Below are positions 1-9,864 of a stretch of 64,000 nucleotides of DNA, in pieces (position 1 is the stretch's first letter; every line of letters begins with the position of its first letter). The notes below the pieces were generated by a model. That model made no database searches, was not told the DNA's origin, and was given only the letters and a program-made list of their open reading frames with translations. The translations under genes and the position numbers were made by a program. The DNA comes from Qipengyuania intermedia (lineage in GTDB: Bacteria > Pseudomonadota > Alphaproteobacteria > Sphingomonadales > Sphingomonadaceae), in assembly GCF_019711615.1 (NCBI RefSeq), contig NZ_JAIGNS010000001.1:434001-498000 (forward strand), read 5' to 3'.

Positions 1-78
1 AGCTGTTAAGGAGACCGTCAGACAGGATTGGGGATGACACCCCGACCGCAACGAAAAGATTAGCGACAGGGATTTTCG

Positions 79-1710
79 ATGGCAGAGGCGAACACGGCAC
101 CCGATACGCAGACAGGGATCCTGGGATGGGTGGAGCGGACTGGAAACAAGCTGCCCGATCCGGTATTCATTTTCTTCTACCTGATCATTGCGCTGGTTAT
201 CGTATCCGTGATCGCCGCGGTGTCCGGCCTGTCGGCCCTGCACCCCACGGCAGTGGATGAAAATACCGGCGGCGCGCAGGTCATCGAGGCGGTGAGCCTG
301 TTGTCGCCGGAGAACATCCAGCGGCTCTGGGTGGAAATGCCCGCGACATTCACGCACTTCCATCCGCTCGGTTATGTCCTTGTCGTCATGCTTGGTGCGG
401 GCGTTGCCGAACGCTCCGGCTTCTTCGCTGCGGGCATGTCGAAAGCGGTGAAGAGCGCTCCCAAGTCCCTGCTGACCCCGGTGGTGGCTCTGGTCGCAAT
501 GATCGGCAACCACGCCGCCGACGCGGGCTATGTCGTCCTGATCCCGCTCGCCGGCATCCTGTTTGCGGCCGCCGGACGCCATCCGCTTGCCGGTATCGCT
601 GCGGCCTTTGCCGGGGTTTCGGGAGGTTTCTCCGCCAATGTCTCACCGGGCCAGCTCGATGCACTGCTCTTCGGCATCACCGAAGAAGCGGTCAGCGCAA
701 GCGCGCTCGATCCGGCTTGGACCGCAAACATCGCCGGTAACTGGTACTTCATCGTGGCGATGACCGTGCTTTACCTGCCGATCATCTGGTACGTGACCGA
801 CAAGGTCATCGAACCGCGCCTCGGCGCTTGGGCCAGGGGCGCCGTCGCGGGCGCAGGTGACGATGCGCCCGTCGAGGTCGATGAGGAAAAGGCCAGCAAG
901 GGTCTACGCGCAGCAGGTCTTGCAGCGCTCTTCGTGGTCGGACTGTGGACGCTGATGGTCTTCGCGCCCGGCACCCCTCTGGTCGACGAAGCCGCTTGCG
1001 AGGGCATTCCGGCAGCAGATTGTTCGATCCACACCGAACTGCGGCCTCTTTACCAGTCCCTAGTGGCAGGTTTCTTCCTGCTCTTCCTGCTGACCGGCTG
1101 GGCCTATGGCCGCGCGGCGGGCACGATTAACGACCATCGCGATCTTGTGAACATGATGGCCGAGAGCATGAAGGACATGGGCTACTACCTCGTCCTCGCT
1201 TTCGCTGCCGCGCACTTTGTGGCGATGTTCGGCTGGTCGAACCTTGGCCTCATTACCGCCGTACACGGTGCTGCGGGGATCGAGAGCACGGGCCTGCCCC
1301 TGCCGCTCGTCCTTGGCCTGATGGTGATCTTCGCGGGCCTGCTGAACCTATTCGTGGGCTCGGCCAGCGCGAAATGGGCGCTGCTCGCCCCGATCCTCGT
1401 GCCGATGCTCATGCTGCTCGGCATCAGCCCCGAAGGCGCGACGGCGGCCTACCGCGTGGGCGACAGCGCGACGAACATCATCACCCCGCTGATGGTCTAT
1501 TTCCCGCTGATCCTGGTTTTCGCCCAGCGCTGGGTGAAGGATTTCGGCCTCGGCAGCCTGACCGCGATGATGCTGCCCTATTCTTTATGGCTGCTGATCT
1601 CGGGCGTCCTGCTGATCGTGGGCTGGTTCTATCTCGGCATCCCGCTCGGGCCCGATGCACCGGTCGGCTATACCCTACCCTCGGCGGCAGCTCCGGCAAT
1701 CATGCAGTAA
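79..1710 (+). CDS. AbgT family transporter
   Basis: 543 residues, close to the usual length of AbgT-family inner-membrane transporters, which move p-aminobenzoyl-glutamate or export antimetabolites such as sulfonamides. The N-terminus (GWVERTGNKLPDPVFIFFYL) is the typical AbgT opening, and the protein is rich in membrane segments. Later stretches around residues 110-190 (GAGVAERSGFF, NHAADAGYVVLIPLAG) and 455-470 (YRVGDSATNIITPL) match the family hairpin motifs. The ATG follows an AGGGA ribosome-binding site. It converges with rbfA, whose stop lies 3 bases away. Import versus export direction cannot be told from sequence. Confidence 0.93.
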   Translation: MAEANTAPDTQTGILGWVERTGNKLPDPVFIFFYLIIALVIVSVIAAVSGLSALHPTAVDENTGGAQVIEAVSLLSPENIQRLWVEMPATFTHFHPLGYVLVVMLGAGVAERSGFFAAGMSKAVKSAPKSLLTPVVALVAMIGNHAADAGYVVLIPLAGILFAAAGRHPLAGIAAAFAGVSGGFSANVSPGQLDALLFGITEEAVSASALDPAWTANIAGNWYFIVAMTVLYLPIIWYVTDKVIEPRLGAWARGAVAGAGDDAPVEVDEEKASKGLRAAGLAALFVVGLWTLMVFAPGTPLVDEAACEGIPAADCSIHTELRPLYQSLVAGFFLLFLLTGWAYGRAAGTINDHRDLVNMMAESMKDMGYYLVLAFAAAHFVAMFGWSNLGLITAVHGAAGIESTGLPLPLVLGLMVIFAGLLNLFVGSASAKWALLAPILVPMLMLLGISPEGATAAYRVGDSATNIITPLMVYFPLILVFAQRWVKDFGLGSLTAMMLPYSLWLLISGVLLIVGWFYLGIPLGPDAPVGYTLPSAAAPAIMQ

Positions 1711-1713
1711 GGC

Positions 1714-2115
1714 TTATTCTTCTTCCCCAAGGTCGCGCGCGACCTTGGGGTCGGAGAGGAGCTGCTCGATCCGGTCCGCCTCGTCGAAACTTTCGTCGGG
1801 CTGGAAAGATAGCTTCGGCGCGAACTTGAGTCCGAGGCGCTGTGCCACTTCCTTCTGGAAGAAGGCCGTGTTGGTCCGCAGTGCCTTCAGAACCTCCGCC
1901 TCGTCCTTACCGAGCAAGGGCTTCACATAAGCCTTGGCGTTTCTGAGGTCGGGCGTCATCCGCACTTCGGTCACAGCGATGTTGTGCGCGCGCAGCACAT
2001 CGTCATGCGCTTCGCCGCGCGCGAGCAATTCGGACAAGATGTGGCGCACCCGTTCGCCTACCTTGAGTACGCGAACCGATTGCTGTTCCGAGGTCGATTG
2101 CTGGTGCTTGGCCAT
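1714..2115 (-). CDS. rbfA: 30S ribosome-binding factor A
   Basis: 133 residues, normal for RbfA, which binds 16S rRNA during late 30S maturation and cold adaptation. The N-terminus ([20 protein letters not shown]) and the central [23 protein letters not shown] segment are the family signature of the KH-like fold. It is the last gene of the rimP-nusA-ylxR-infB operon on the minus strand, and its start overlaps the stop of the DUF1697 gene by one base. In many bacteria truB follows rbfA; here the operon ends and a converging transporter gene is found instead. Confidence 0.95.
   Translation of the reverse strand: MAKHQQSTSEQQSVRVLKVGERVRHILSELLARGEAHDDVLRAHNIAVTEVRMTPDLRNAKAYVKPLLGKDEAEVLKALRTNTAFFQKEVAQRLGLKFAPKLSFQPDESFDEADRIEQLLSDPKVARDLGEEE
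1725..1750. terminator. Perfect 26-bp palindrome between abgT-like gene and rbfA 3' end
   Basis: CCCCAAGGTCGCG is followed directly by its exact reverse complement, giving a 26-bp perfect palindrome. It lies inside the last codons of rbfA and 15 bases after the AbgT-type transporter stop. As RNA it would fold into a very stable hairpin on either strand. No strong U-tract follows on the plus strand. The role as a terminator for converging transcripts is inference. Confidence 0.5.
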
Positions 2116-2657
2116 CAGGCGTAATCCTCCATCTTCCCAAGAATGCGCTTGAGCGAGGTCATGTTCCTCGCAGTCCCGCGGCAGCCGAGCCGCTTCTCGA
2201 TAAAACGGCCGGTTAGGTCCGAGACCCCCACACCGTGAACATAATCGAGGTAGAGCACGCGAGGTCCCAATGCGAGCCGTTCGGCGCCGCGTTCGCGATG
2301 GTCGGCCAGCAGGCGCTCAAAGCCGCCTTCGTCGGGCTGGCGCGGCAGGAATATCGTGTGGACCATCTTATCCGAGCCTTCACCGTGGAAGGGGTTGTCA
2401 TTGATCGCAGAGCGAACCTCTTCGACAGTCCGTACGACGACGAAGCCGGTGATGCCAAAATCTTCCTCGATGAGCCGGGCAATCCGGCCACAAAGCGCCT
2501 CTTCGTCTTCCTCGCTGCTCAGGATGACATTTCCGCTAGCGGCCACAGTCTCGACTTCACCGAAGTCACGTGCGCTCATGCGATCGCGCAAGTCCGCCAT
2601 CTTGATGCGGTTGCCACCAATGTTGATGCTGCCGAGCAGTGCAAGGCGCGTGCTCAT
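2115..2657 (-). CDS. DUF1697 domain-containing protein
   Basis: 180 residues resembling the DUF1697 family (N-terminus [20 protein letters not shown], followed by an alpha/beta domain; C-terminal segment [14 protein letters not shown]). The molecular function of the family is not established. The gene overlaps the upstream thioesterase gene by 4 bases and rbfA by 1 base, so it is probably co-translated with the nusA-infB operon. That position, between infB and rbfA, is unusual and may simply be an inserted accessory gene. Confidence 0.8.
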   Translation of the reverse strand: MSTRLALLGSINIGGNRIKMADLRDRMSARDFGEVETVAASGNVILSSEEDEEALCGRIARLIEEDFGITGFVVVRTVEEVRSAINDNPFHGEGSDKMVHTIFLPRQPDEGGFERLLADHRERGAERLALGPRVLYLDYVHGVGVSDLTGRFIEKRLGCRGTARNMTSLKRILGKMEDYA

Positions 2658-3076
2658 GCCTCGCTGCCGGGGCGCGGTGTCGGAATCGCGGTACTCGTCG
2701 AACGCGCGAGCAGGTTGCCCGCATCATCGAACAACTCGCCTTCGAGATAGATCACCCGACGACCACGCTTGATCACACGGCCCTTACCTACCAATGGCCC
2801 CGCCATCACCGGACGGATCAGCGTCATGGTAATGTCGAGGTTGAGCGGTGCTTCCTCGTGGTCGGTAGCCCAGACATGCGCCCAGCCCATGACCTCATCG
2901 AGAAAGCCCGCGACCAGTCCGCCCTGCACGGTGCCGCGCGGTGTAATGAAACTGTTAGGCGCGGTGAAGCGGAGCGTGATTTCCTCACGCTCCGCATCGA
3001 AGCTGCCGAATTCGACGCCCATCAGGTCCGCATGTGCGGCCCCCCGATTATGCGGCCTTCCGGTGTCTGTGCTCAC
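2654..3076 (-). CDS. PaaI-family thioesterase
   Basis: 140 residues with the hotdog-fold thioesterase pattern: NSFITPRGTVQGGLVAGFLDEVMGWA contains the HGG-like catalytic region (here VQGG with following Asp/Glu) and a C-terminal strand set (VGKGRVIKRGRRVIYLEGELFD). PaaI-type enzymes hydrolyse acyl-CoA or related thioesters; the substrate is unknown. Its start overlaps the infB stop by 4 bases (ATGA), implying translational coupling. The His of the usual HGG motif appears replaced by Gln in VQGG, seen in some family members. Confidence 0.82.
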   Translation of the reverse strand: MSTDTGRPHNRGAAHADLMGVEFGSFDAEREEITLRFTAPNSFITPRGTVQGGLVAGFLDEVMGWAHVWATDHEEAPLNLDITMTLIRPVMAGPLVGKGRVIKRGRRVIYLEGELFDDAGNLLARSTSTAIPTPRPGSEA

Positions 3077-5592
3077 AGCGTGCGTTCACGCTCCTCGACC
3101 TCGAACACCTCGAGCTGGTCGCCCGGCTGGATGTCGTTGGTGTCGGCAAGGACCACACCGCATTCGAGACCTGCGCGGACTTCGTCCACGTCGTCCTTGA
3201 AGCGGCGCAGCGAAGCGATGGTGGTGGCCGAGACGATGACGTCGTCGCGCGTGAGACGTGCGTGCAGCCCCTTGCGGATGACGCCTTCCTCGACCAGCAG
3301 GCCGGCGGCCTTGTCCTTCTTGCCCGAACGGAACACTTCCTTGACCGCAGCACGGCCGACAACGTTCTCGATCCGCTCCGGACCAAGCTCGCCTGCCATC
3401 TCCTTCGCGATTTCTTCGGTCAGGTGGTAGATGACGTCGTAATACTTCATCTCCACCCCGTCGCGCTTCACCAGCTCGCGCGCCTTCGCATTCGGACGCA
3501 CGTTGAAGCCGATGATCGGCGCGTTGGACGCCGAAGCGAGCGAGACATCGCTTTCCGTGATCGCTCCGACGCCTGCATGCAGGACGCGGACCTTGATCTC
3601 GTCGTTCGAAAGGTTGTGCAGCGCGGTCGTGATCGCCTCGACCGAACCCTGCACATCGGCCTTCACCAGTACGGGGAATTCGATGACATTCGCAGCAAGG
3701 TTGTTGAACATCGTGTCGAAGCTGGTCGGAGCAAGCGCGGTGCGCTTCTCGGTCGCCTTTTCCTGGCGATATTCGGCCACTTCGCGGGCACGCTGCTCGT
3801 TCTCGACGACGGTGAGGACATCGCCTGCGCTCGGCACGCCGCCAAGACCCAGGACTTCGACAGGCATCGAAGGACCGGCCTTCTTGATCTGCTTGCCCTG
3901 GTCGTTGACGATCGCGCGGACACGGCCGCTTTCCGTGCCGACAACGAAGGTGTTGCCGCGCTCCAGCGTACCGCGCGTGATGAGCACGGTAGCGACCGGG
4001 CCGCGGCCCTTGTCGAGCTGGGCCTCGATCACGGTGGCTTCCGCCATGCGATCGGGGTTCGCCTTCAGTTCGAGCAGCTCTGCCTGCAGAGCGATCTTTT
4101 CGAGCAGTTCATCGAGACCGGTCTTCTCCTTGGCGGAGATTTCCACGTCCTGCACGTCGCCCGACATCGATTCCACGATCACTTCGTGCTCGAGCAGGCG
4201 CGTACGGATATTGTCCGGATTGGCTTCAGGCTTGTCCATCTTGTTGATCGCCACGATCATCGGGACGCCCGCAGCCTTGGTGTGATTGATGGCCTCGATC
4301 GTCTGAGGCATGATGCCGTCATCGGCAGCGACCACCAGAACGACGATGTCGGTCACATTGGCACCGCGCTGGCGCATTTCCGTAAAGGCGGCGTGACCCG
4401 GCGTGTCGAGGAAGGTAATCTCGTCACCGCCCTTCGTCTTCACCTGGTAGCTACCGATGTGCTGGGTAATGCCGCCGGCTTCGCCCTTCACGACGTTCGC
4501 GCCGCGAAGCGCGTCGAGGAGGCTGGTCTTGCCGTGGTCGACATGACCCATGATGGTGACGACCGGCGGACGCGGCTTCAGCGTTTCTTCCGGATCGACG
4601 TCCTCTTCGGCAGCGATATCGACATCGGCCTCCGACACCTTCTGGATGTTGTGGCCGAACTGTTCGACCAGCAGTTCCGCCGTATCCTGGTCGATCGTCT
4701 GGTTGACGGTGACCATCATGTCGAGATTGAAGAGCTCCTTCACGAGGTCGGCACCCTTCTCGCCCATACGCTTGGCGAGTTCGCCAACCGTGATGGCCTC
4801 CGGAACGACGACGTCCCGAACCTGCTTTTCGCGCGGCTTATTCGAGCCGCCACCCTGAAGGCGACGTTCCTTTTCACGCGCACGCTTGAGCGCGGCGAGA
4901 CTGCGGGCGCGGCGACCTTCGTCCTCGTTGAGCGCCTTGTTGACGGAAAGCTTGCCCGAGCGGCGCTTGTCCGGTTTTTCTGCGGTGCGTGCGGGCTTTT
5001 CGTCTTTCTTCTTGCGTTCCGGCTTCTTGATTTCCGGACGCTTGACGGGCGTGAACTTGCGTGCGGCCGGGGTCGGCGTAGCTTCGGCGGCAGCATCTTC
5101 GGCCGGCGCGGCTTCTTCAGCGGCGGCTTCTGCCGGAGCTTCCTTGGCAGCCTTCTTTGCCTGCTTGGCCGCTTCTTCCTCGGCCTTGCGGTTTTCTTCG
5201 GCGCGCTTCTTTTCGTCTTCGGCAGCCTTCTTCGCCTGCTGATCTTCACGCTTGCGGGCTTCTTCCGCCAGCTTCAGGCGCTCTTCCTCGGCCTCGCGCT
5301 GGAGGCGAGCGACGCGTTCCTGCGGCGTTTCCGCATCGGCAGCCGGTTTCTTGGGCGCAGGCTTCTTGGCGGCAGGCGCGGGTGCGGGCGCAGGCGCTGC
5401 TGCAGGCTCGGGAGCCGGAGCAGGCGCAGGGGCCGGAGCCGCCTCGCCGGGTTTGACGAGCTTGCGGCGGCGCTTCACCTCGACCGCAACCTTGTTGGTG
5501 CGGCCGTGGCTGAAGGTCTGCTTGACCTCGCCCGGCTGAGCACCCTTCAGGGTCAGCGGTTTGCGGGCAGGTTTTTTCTCTTCGTCGCTCAT
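3073..5592 (-). CDS. infB: Translation initiation factor IF-2
   Basis: 839 residues. It positions fMet-tRNA on the 30S subunit and hydrolyses GTP on subunit joining. The N-terminal ~250 residues are low-complexity (Ala/Pro and Lys/Glu-rich, PAPAPAPEP repeats and long charged helices), followed by IF2_N. The G domain begins near residue 345 with [16 protein letters not shown] (P-loop), then DTPGHAAF and NKMD. Domains II-IV follow to the C-terminus. It overlaps ylxR and the thioesterase gene by 4 bases each. A long open frame antisense to it is a composition artefact. Confidence 0.98.
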   Translation of the reverse strand: MSDEEKKPARKPLTLKGAQPGEVKQTFSHGRTNKVAVEVKRRRKLVKPGEAAPAPAPAPAPEPAAAPAPAPAPAAKKPAPKKPAADAETPQERVARLQREAEEERLKLAEEARKREDQQAKKAAEDEKKRAEENRKAEEEAAKQAKKAAKEAPAEAAAEEAAPAEDAAAEATPTPAARKFTPVKRPEIKKPERKKKDEKPARTAEKPDKRRSGKLSVNKALNEDEGRRARSLAALKRAREKERRLQGGGSNKPREKQVRDVVVPEAITVGELAKRMGEKGADLVKELFNLDMMVTVNQTIDQDTAELLVEQFGHNIQKVSEADVDIAAEEDVDPEETLKPRPPVVTIMGHVDHGKTSLLDALRGANVVKGEAGGITQHIGSYQVKTKGGDEITFLDTPGHAAFTEMRQRGANVTDIVVLVVAADDGIMPQTIEAINHTKAAGVPMIVAINKMDKPEANPDNIRTRLLEHEVIVESMSGDVQDVEISAKEKTGLDELLEKIALQAELLELKANPDRMAEATVIEAQLDKGRGPVATVLITRGTLERGNTFVVGTESGRVRAIVNDQGKQIKKAGPSMPVEVLGLGGVPSAGDVLTVVENEQRAREVAEYRQEKATEKRTALAPTSFDTMFNNLAANVIEFPVLVKADVQGSVEAITTALHNLSNDEIKVRVLHAGVGAITESDVSLASASNAPIIGFNVRPNAKARELVKRDGVEMKYYDVIYHLTEEIAKEMAGELGPERIENVVGRAAVKEVFRSGKKDKAAGLLVEEGVIRKGLHARLTRDDVIVSATTIASLRRFKDDVDEVRAGLECGVVLADTNDIQPGDQLEVFEVEERERTL

Positions 5593-6338
5593 TCTTGCTC
5601 GTTTCTCTTCTGCGTATCGTTCGTATCGTCGTCGGCGCGCATCGAGGCGCGCCCATCGTCGGCCGGGATAGTGTGCCCCTGATAATGCATGAGGCGCATC
5701 AAGGGTTTGCGTATCCTTGCGGCCGATGCATCGTCGGCCAAAGCGAAATGGACGACATTGTCGCGGCCCAATGCCACAGACAGTGCGTCACGGTCCAGTG
5801 GGAGTGTCCACCCTCGCATTCCCGACCCTTCGGCATCGCTGCCGACACGCCAGGCCTGGTCCAGCTTCTTGCGCCCGTCTTCGCTCGCATCGCTGGCATG
5901 CAGCAACAGCGCCACTCCCCCGTTGCGGGCGGTCTCGGCAATGCGTTGCGTTCCCAAGATAAGAGCTCCCACGCGCATTTCGAGACCTAGTCGGTCGAGA
6001 AATACGCGGGTCAGGGCATCTTCTATCTTCGCGGGCAGATTTTCCGGAATCTCGAGATCGCCCGTCTTGAATGCGCGCGACAGCCCGCCCTTCAGCTTGC
6101 CGTTCGCAAACGCCTCTTCGATCGCGGCACGGTCGCTGCACACCCATGCCCCACGCCCCGGTGCCTTTTCCTGCGCGTCAGGCAGGACAAGACCCGAAGG
6201 CGAGACGGCGAGGCGCACCAGTGCGTCGCGCGAACCGGTCTCTCCGGTAAGCACGCAGCGCCTCTCGGGCTCCGGTTTACGGGGCCGAGAGACTTCAGCG
6301 ATGTCGGACGTCAGGCGCTCATTGGGTGGAGTCCGCAT
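5589..6338 (-). CDS. YlxR-type RNA-binding protein (DUF448)
   Basis: 249 residues. The first ~100 carry the YlxR/DUF448 fold: RRCVLTGETGSRDALVRLAV, then PGRGAWVCSDRAAIEEA, matching the RxCVxTGE and GRGAYVC motifs of these nucleoid/RNA-binding proteins. The C-terminal part (ALILGTQRIAETARNGGVALLLHASDAS) resembles the ribosomal L7Ae-like domain found fused to YlxR in alphaproteobacteria. It sits between nusA and infB, its conserved place, overlapping nusA by 20 bases and infB by 4. Confidence 0.92.
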   Translation of the reverse strand: MRTPPNERLTSDIAEVSRPRKPEPERRCVLTGETGSRDALVRLAVSPSGLVLPDAQEKAPGRGAWVCSDRAAIEEAFANGKLKGGLSRAFKTGDLEIPENLPAKIEDALTRVFLDRLGLEMRVGALILGTQRIAETARNGGVALLLHASDASEDGRKKLDQAWRVGSDAEGSGMRGWTLPLDRDALSVALGRDNVVHFALADDASAARIRKPLMRLMHYQGHTIPADDGRASMRADDDTNDTQKRNEQE

Positions 6339-7986
6339 CGGCGGCCTCCTGCGTGTCGGTCGTCTCGGCAGCTGCCGGAGCTTCCTCTTCGTCTTCGAAC
6401 CAGTGCGCGCGGGCAGCCATGATGATCTCGTTGCCCTGCTCTTCGGTCAGGCCGTATTCGCCGAGCACGCCGCCCTTGTCGGCTTCGCGCTGGGGGCGAT
6501 CGCGGCGCATCGGCGGGCCGTCCGGATTGTTGTTCCGGCGACGCGGTGCCTCACGCCGCTTGGCGATCAGTTCGTCGGTCGCGAGATCGGCGACATCGTC
6601 GAGCGTCTTGAGCCCCGCCTTGCCGAGCGTGACGAGCATCGCTTCGGTCATGTGGGGCAGTTCGGCAAGGTCGTCCTCGACACCCAGTTCGCGGCGCGCT
6701 TCGCGGTGCGCAGCTTCCTGGCGATCGAGCGCTTCCTTGGCGCGGTTCTGGAGTTCTTCCGCCAGTTCCTCGTCGAAGCCTTCGATGCTCGCGAGCTCTT
6801 CCAGCTCGACATATGCGACTTCTTCCAGGTCCGCGAAACCTTCGGCGACGAGCAACTGCGAAAGCGTTTCGTCGACGTCCAGTTCGGCTTCGAACATGTT
6901 CGAGCGCTCGGCGAATTCCTTCTGGCGCTTCTCCGAGGCTTCTTCCTCGGTCATGATGTCGATCTGGTTGCCGGTCAGCTGGCTGGCGAGACGCACGTTC
7001 TGGCCGCGGCGGCCGATGGCCAGCGAAAGCTGGTCGTCGGGCACGACGACTTCGATACGGCCATCTTCTTCGTCGAGCACGACGCGGCTGACAGTTGCCG
7101 GCTGGAGCGCGTTCACGATGAAGGTCGCGCCGTCATCGCTCCACGGGATGATGTCGATCTTCTCGCCCTGCAGTTCCTGCACGACGGCCTGGACGCGGCT
7201 ACCCTTCATACCGACACAGGCGCCGACGGGGTCGATGCTGCTGTCGTGGCTGATGACGCCGATCTTGGCGCGGCTGCCCGGATCGCGGGCGGCTGCCTTG
7301 ATCTCGATGATGCCGTCATAGATTTCGGGCACTTCCTGCGCGAACAGCTTGCGCATGAAATCGGGGTGCGCGCGGCTGAGGAAGATCTGCGGGCCGCGGT
7401 TGTTGCGCTCCACCTTGGTGATGAGCGCGCGGACACGTTCGCCAACACGGGCGGCTTCACGCGGGATCTGCTGGTCGCGGCGAATGACGCCTTCGGCACG
7501 GCCGAGATTGACGATCACGTGGCCGAATTCGACCGACTTGATAACGCCGGTGATGACTTCACCAGCGCGATCCTTGAATTCTTCGTACTGGCGCTCACGC
7601 TCGGCATCGCGGACCTTCTGGAAGATCACCTGCTTGGCCGACTGCGCATCGATACGGCCGAGATCGACCGGGGGCAGCGGGTCGACGATGAAGTCGCCGA
7701 TCTTGGCGTCCTTCTTCAGCTTCTGCGCAGCCTTGAGATCGACCTGCTTGAAGTAGTCTTCCACTTCCTCGACGACCTCGACGACACGCCACAGGCGAAG
7801 GTCGCCAGTCTGCGGGTCGAGCTTTGCACGGATGTCGTTTTCCGCACCGTACCGGTTGCGGGCAGACTTCTGGATCGCCTCTTCCATCGCTTCGATCACG
7901 ATGGATTTGTCGATCATCTTTTCCGATGCGACGGCGTTAGCGATCGCGAGGAGTTCAGCCTTGTTGGCGGAAATGGCACTGGCCAT
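6319..7986 (-). CDS. nusA: Transcription termination/antitermination factor NusA
   Basis: 555 residues. NusA binds RNA polymerase and the nascent transcript and modulates pausing, termination and antitermination. The order is N-terminal domain (ELLAIANAVASEKMIDKSIVIEAMEEAIQKSARNRYG), S1 domain (GEVITGVIKSVEFGHVIVNLG), KH1/KH2 (DPVGACVGMKGSRVQAVVQEL; LAIGRRGQNVRLASQLTG), helical repeats and an acidic C-terminal end. The start overlaps the rimP stop by one base. It belongs to the minus-strand operon starting with rimP. Confidence 0.98.
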   Translation of the reverse strand: MASAISANKAELLAIANAVASEKMIDKSIVIEAMEEAIQKSARNRYGAENDIRAKLDPQTGDLRLWRVVEVVEEVEDYFKQVDLKAAQKLKKDAKIGDFIVDPLPPVDLGRIDAQSAKQVIFQKVRDAERERQYEEFKDRAGEVITGVIKSVEFGHVIVNLGRAEGVIRRDQQIPREAARVGERVRALITKVERNNRGPQIFLSRAHPDFMRKLFAQEVPEIYDGIIEIKAAARDPGSRAKIGVISHDSSIDPVGACVGMKGSRVQAVVQELQGEKIDIIPWSDDGATFIVNALQPATVSRVVLDEEDGRIEVVVPDDQLSLAIGRRGQNVRLASQLTGNQIDIMTEEEASEKRQKEFAERSNMFEAELDVDETLSQLLVAEGFADLEEVAYVELEELASIEGFDEELAEELQNRAKEALDRQEAAHREARRELGVEDDLAELPHMTEAMLVTLGKAGLKTLDDVADLATDELIAKRREAPRRRNNNPDGPPMRRDRPQREADKGGVLGEYGLTEEQGNEIIMAARAHWFEDEEEAPAAAETTDTQEAADADSTQ

Positions 7987-8543
7987 CAGTCGTCTGCCTT
8001 TTCTTCTTCGATGTCGTCGGCACCGCTCGTATCGAGCGGCTGGGTGGCGGCAATGAGCGCGTCGGTCAAGACGAGCTTTGCCGAATGGATCTGGTGACGG
8101 TCGAGGCGTACCTCGCCCGCCTTGGCATCTTCGATGACCACTTCGTCACCTTCGATGCCCTTCAATTCGCCCTTGTAGCTACGCTGACCTTCGAAACCCT
8201 TTTCCATGGAGATCTTGGCTTCGTGTCCGGCCCAATTGGCGAAATCCTTGGCCCGCGTGAGCGGACGATCGATACCGGGCGAGCTGACTTCGAGGTGATA
8301 GGCCCCTTCGACCAGCACGTCGCCCTGTTCTTCCAATTCGTCGAGCCGGTCGGATACGCGGCGCGACAGCGCGGCGCACTGTTCGATCACCAACTGGCCC
8401 GTCGCCGGGTCTTCGGCCATGATCTGCAATGCCATCCCGCCATCGCCGGCTTCCGACGGCATCATCTTGACGCGCACGAGATCGAAACCCAGCGCATTCG
8501 CTTCGGGTTCGATGACTTCGGTCAAGCGGTCGGTATCGGCCAT
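7986..8543 (-). CDS. rimP: Ribosome maturation factor RimP
   Basis: 185 residues. RimP assists 30S assembly. The N-terminal domain (EPEANALGFDLVRVKM) and the motif EVSSPGIDRPLT with the following FANWAGHEAKI are diagnostic. A ~30-residue acidic extension (DTSGADDIEEEKADD) ends the protein. It is the promoter-proximal gene of the rimP-nusA-ylxR-infB-thioesterase-DUF1697-rbfA transcript. The 190 bases upstream hold the operon promoter region and a terminator of the neighbouring protease gene. Confidence 0.96.
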   Translation of the reverse strand: MADTDRLTEVIEPEANALGFDLVRVKMMPSEAGDGGMALQIMAEDPATGQLVIEQCAALSRRVSDRLDELEEQGDVLVEGAYHLEVSSPGIDRPLTRAKDFANWAGHEAKISMEKGFEGQRSYKGELKGIEGDEVVIEDAKAGEVRLDRHQIHSAKLVLTDALIAATQPLDTSGADDIEEEKADD

Positions 8544-8680
8544 TCATACTCCGGTTCGGACTTGCATCGCGACAAAGAGGTTTGGTGCCGGCCCCTTTCG
8601 GCGCCAGCCCTACAAAGTTGCGACAATGTCGGGATGGGTGGGGAGATAGGTGCGAGTCCCTCAAAAAGCAAGAAATAAGA

Positions 8681-8715
8681 AAGGGGCCCGGCGCTTTGCC
8701 GGACCCCTCCCCTTT
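8681..8715 (-). terminator. Rho-independent terminator of the S8 protease gene
   Basis: Read on the minus strand, GGGGTCCGGC and GCCGGGCCCC pair around a 5-base loop and are followed by TTTCTTATTT. It lies just downstream of the protease stop codon at 8734. Confidence 0.8.
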
Positions 8716-8733
8716 TTGACTGCGTGGGTCGAC

Positions 8734-9864
8734 TTAGTTGACGACGCCGATCACGTCCGGATTGCCGTCCGGATCGCCATTGACGCGGCCACCATTTCCA
8801 ACTGCGCCCTGGAGCAGGATACCGGCGAAGTGCGGGGTCGCCATCGAGGTACCGCTGATGGTGTTGTAACCACCACCGGTCCAGGTCGATTTGATCGACG
8901 AACCCGGCTCGGCATAATCGACCGGCGGATTGCCGTAGTTCGAGAAGCTCGACCAGTTGTCGCCGATCGCGAACGACGAGATCGTGTACACGTTCGGTCC
9001 GTTGGCACGGGCCGGCGAGTGGTTGTTCGCATCATCGCGCTCGTTACCTGCGGCGATGGCGAAGCGCACACCGCCTGCAGCCGCGCTGACCACTGCCTGG
9101 TCGAGAGCGGTGCTGACACCGCCGCCGAGGCTCATGTTGGCAACATCGCCCGGTTTGCCATACTGGGCAACGTAGTCGATGCCAGCGATCACGCCCGAAT
9201 TGGAACCCGAGCCGCGACGGTCGAGCACGCGCACTGCAACGACCGGTGCGCCCGGTGCGACACCGATCACGCCGATGTTGTTGTCGATCGCAGCAATCGT
9301 GCCTGCAACGTGAGTGCCGTGACCGTTCTGGTCGCCAGCGTCGCCGCGCACGAAGCTGGCCGAGCGTGCGACGTCGACATTGAGGTCGGGATGGTCGAGC
9401 TGGATGCCGCTGTCGATAACCCATGCAGTGGCGAAATTACCGGGCGCGCCGCCGCCAACACGGGCGATACCCCACGGCGTTTCCTGCGGGGGCTGCGCAC
9501 CGCCACCGCCGCCCGGCTTGGCCTTGGCGCCAGGTGCCATGCCACGAACCTGGATGGCGGTGACGACCTGGTCCTGCTCGCAATAGGCAATGCTGGGGTT
9601 GTTGCGCTTCATGTTCTCGATTGCCTGCGGCGCGGCATTGACCGCAAAACCGCGCAGGGCGACGGAGTAGACGTGCTTGACCTGGGCGGCGCTTGCCTGG
9701 GCAGCGCGATTGGCTTCGGCCTTGGCATTGCCGCGCGAAACCGACTTATCGAATACGCAGATATAGCTGTTGGCGATTTTCTCGCCTGCCTGCTGCGCCT
9801 GGGCCGGTGCGGCGACTGCCAGCATCGGAAGGGCCGCAAGCACGGCCAGAGTCTTAGCTTTCAT
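8734..9864 (-). CDS. Secreted subtilisin-like serine protease (S8)
   Basis: 376 residues from the ATG at 9864, chosen because it is preceded by TGGAGGGA and begins a clean signal peptide (MKAKTLAVLAALPMLAVAAPAQAQ); an upstream frame start gives 10 extra residues. Residues ~25-115 look like an I9-type propeptide (GFAVNAAPQAIENMKRNNPSIAYCEQD). The catalytic triad is visible: Asp ~151 (VIDSGIQLDHPDL), His ~182 (NGHGTHVAGTI) and Ser ~340 (GTSMATPHFAG). A Gly/Pro-rich linker separates propeptide and catalytic domain. The 265-bp AT-richer interval upstream is the likely promoter region; nothing else was recognised there. Confidence 0.95.
   Translation of the reverse strand: MKAKTLAVLAALPMLAVAAPAQAQQAGEKIANSYICVFDKSVSRGNAKAEANRAAQASAAQVKHVYSVALRGFAVNAAPQAIENMKRNNPSIAYCEQDQVVTAIQVRGMAPGAKAKPGGGGGAQPPQETPWGIARVGGGAPGNFATAWVIDSGIQLDHPDLNVDVARSASFVRGDAGDQNGHGTHVAGTIAAIDNNIGVIGVAPGAPVVAVRVLDRRGSGSNSGVIAGIDYVAQYGKPGDVANMSLGGGVSTALDQAVVSAAAGGVRFAIAAGNERDDANNHSPARANGPNVYTISSFAIGDNWSSFSNYGNPPVDYAEPGSSIKSTWTGGGYNTISGTSMATPHFAGILLQGAVGNGGRVNGDPDGNPDVIGVVN

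Noticed and set aside
3034..5682. Very long plus-strand open frame opposite infB
   Set aside because: Lies fully antisense to infB; its residues are the mirror of a GC-rich coding strand, with no recognisable domain. Same reasoning for the long frames opposite nusA (5689-8097), virB4 (44054-46186), the receptor-like gene (56595-58685) and the amidase (58543-60108).
8615..8655. GGTGCGAGTCCCT near 8630 resembling a tRNA T-arm
   Set aside because: No acceptor, D or anticodon arms can be paired around it.
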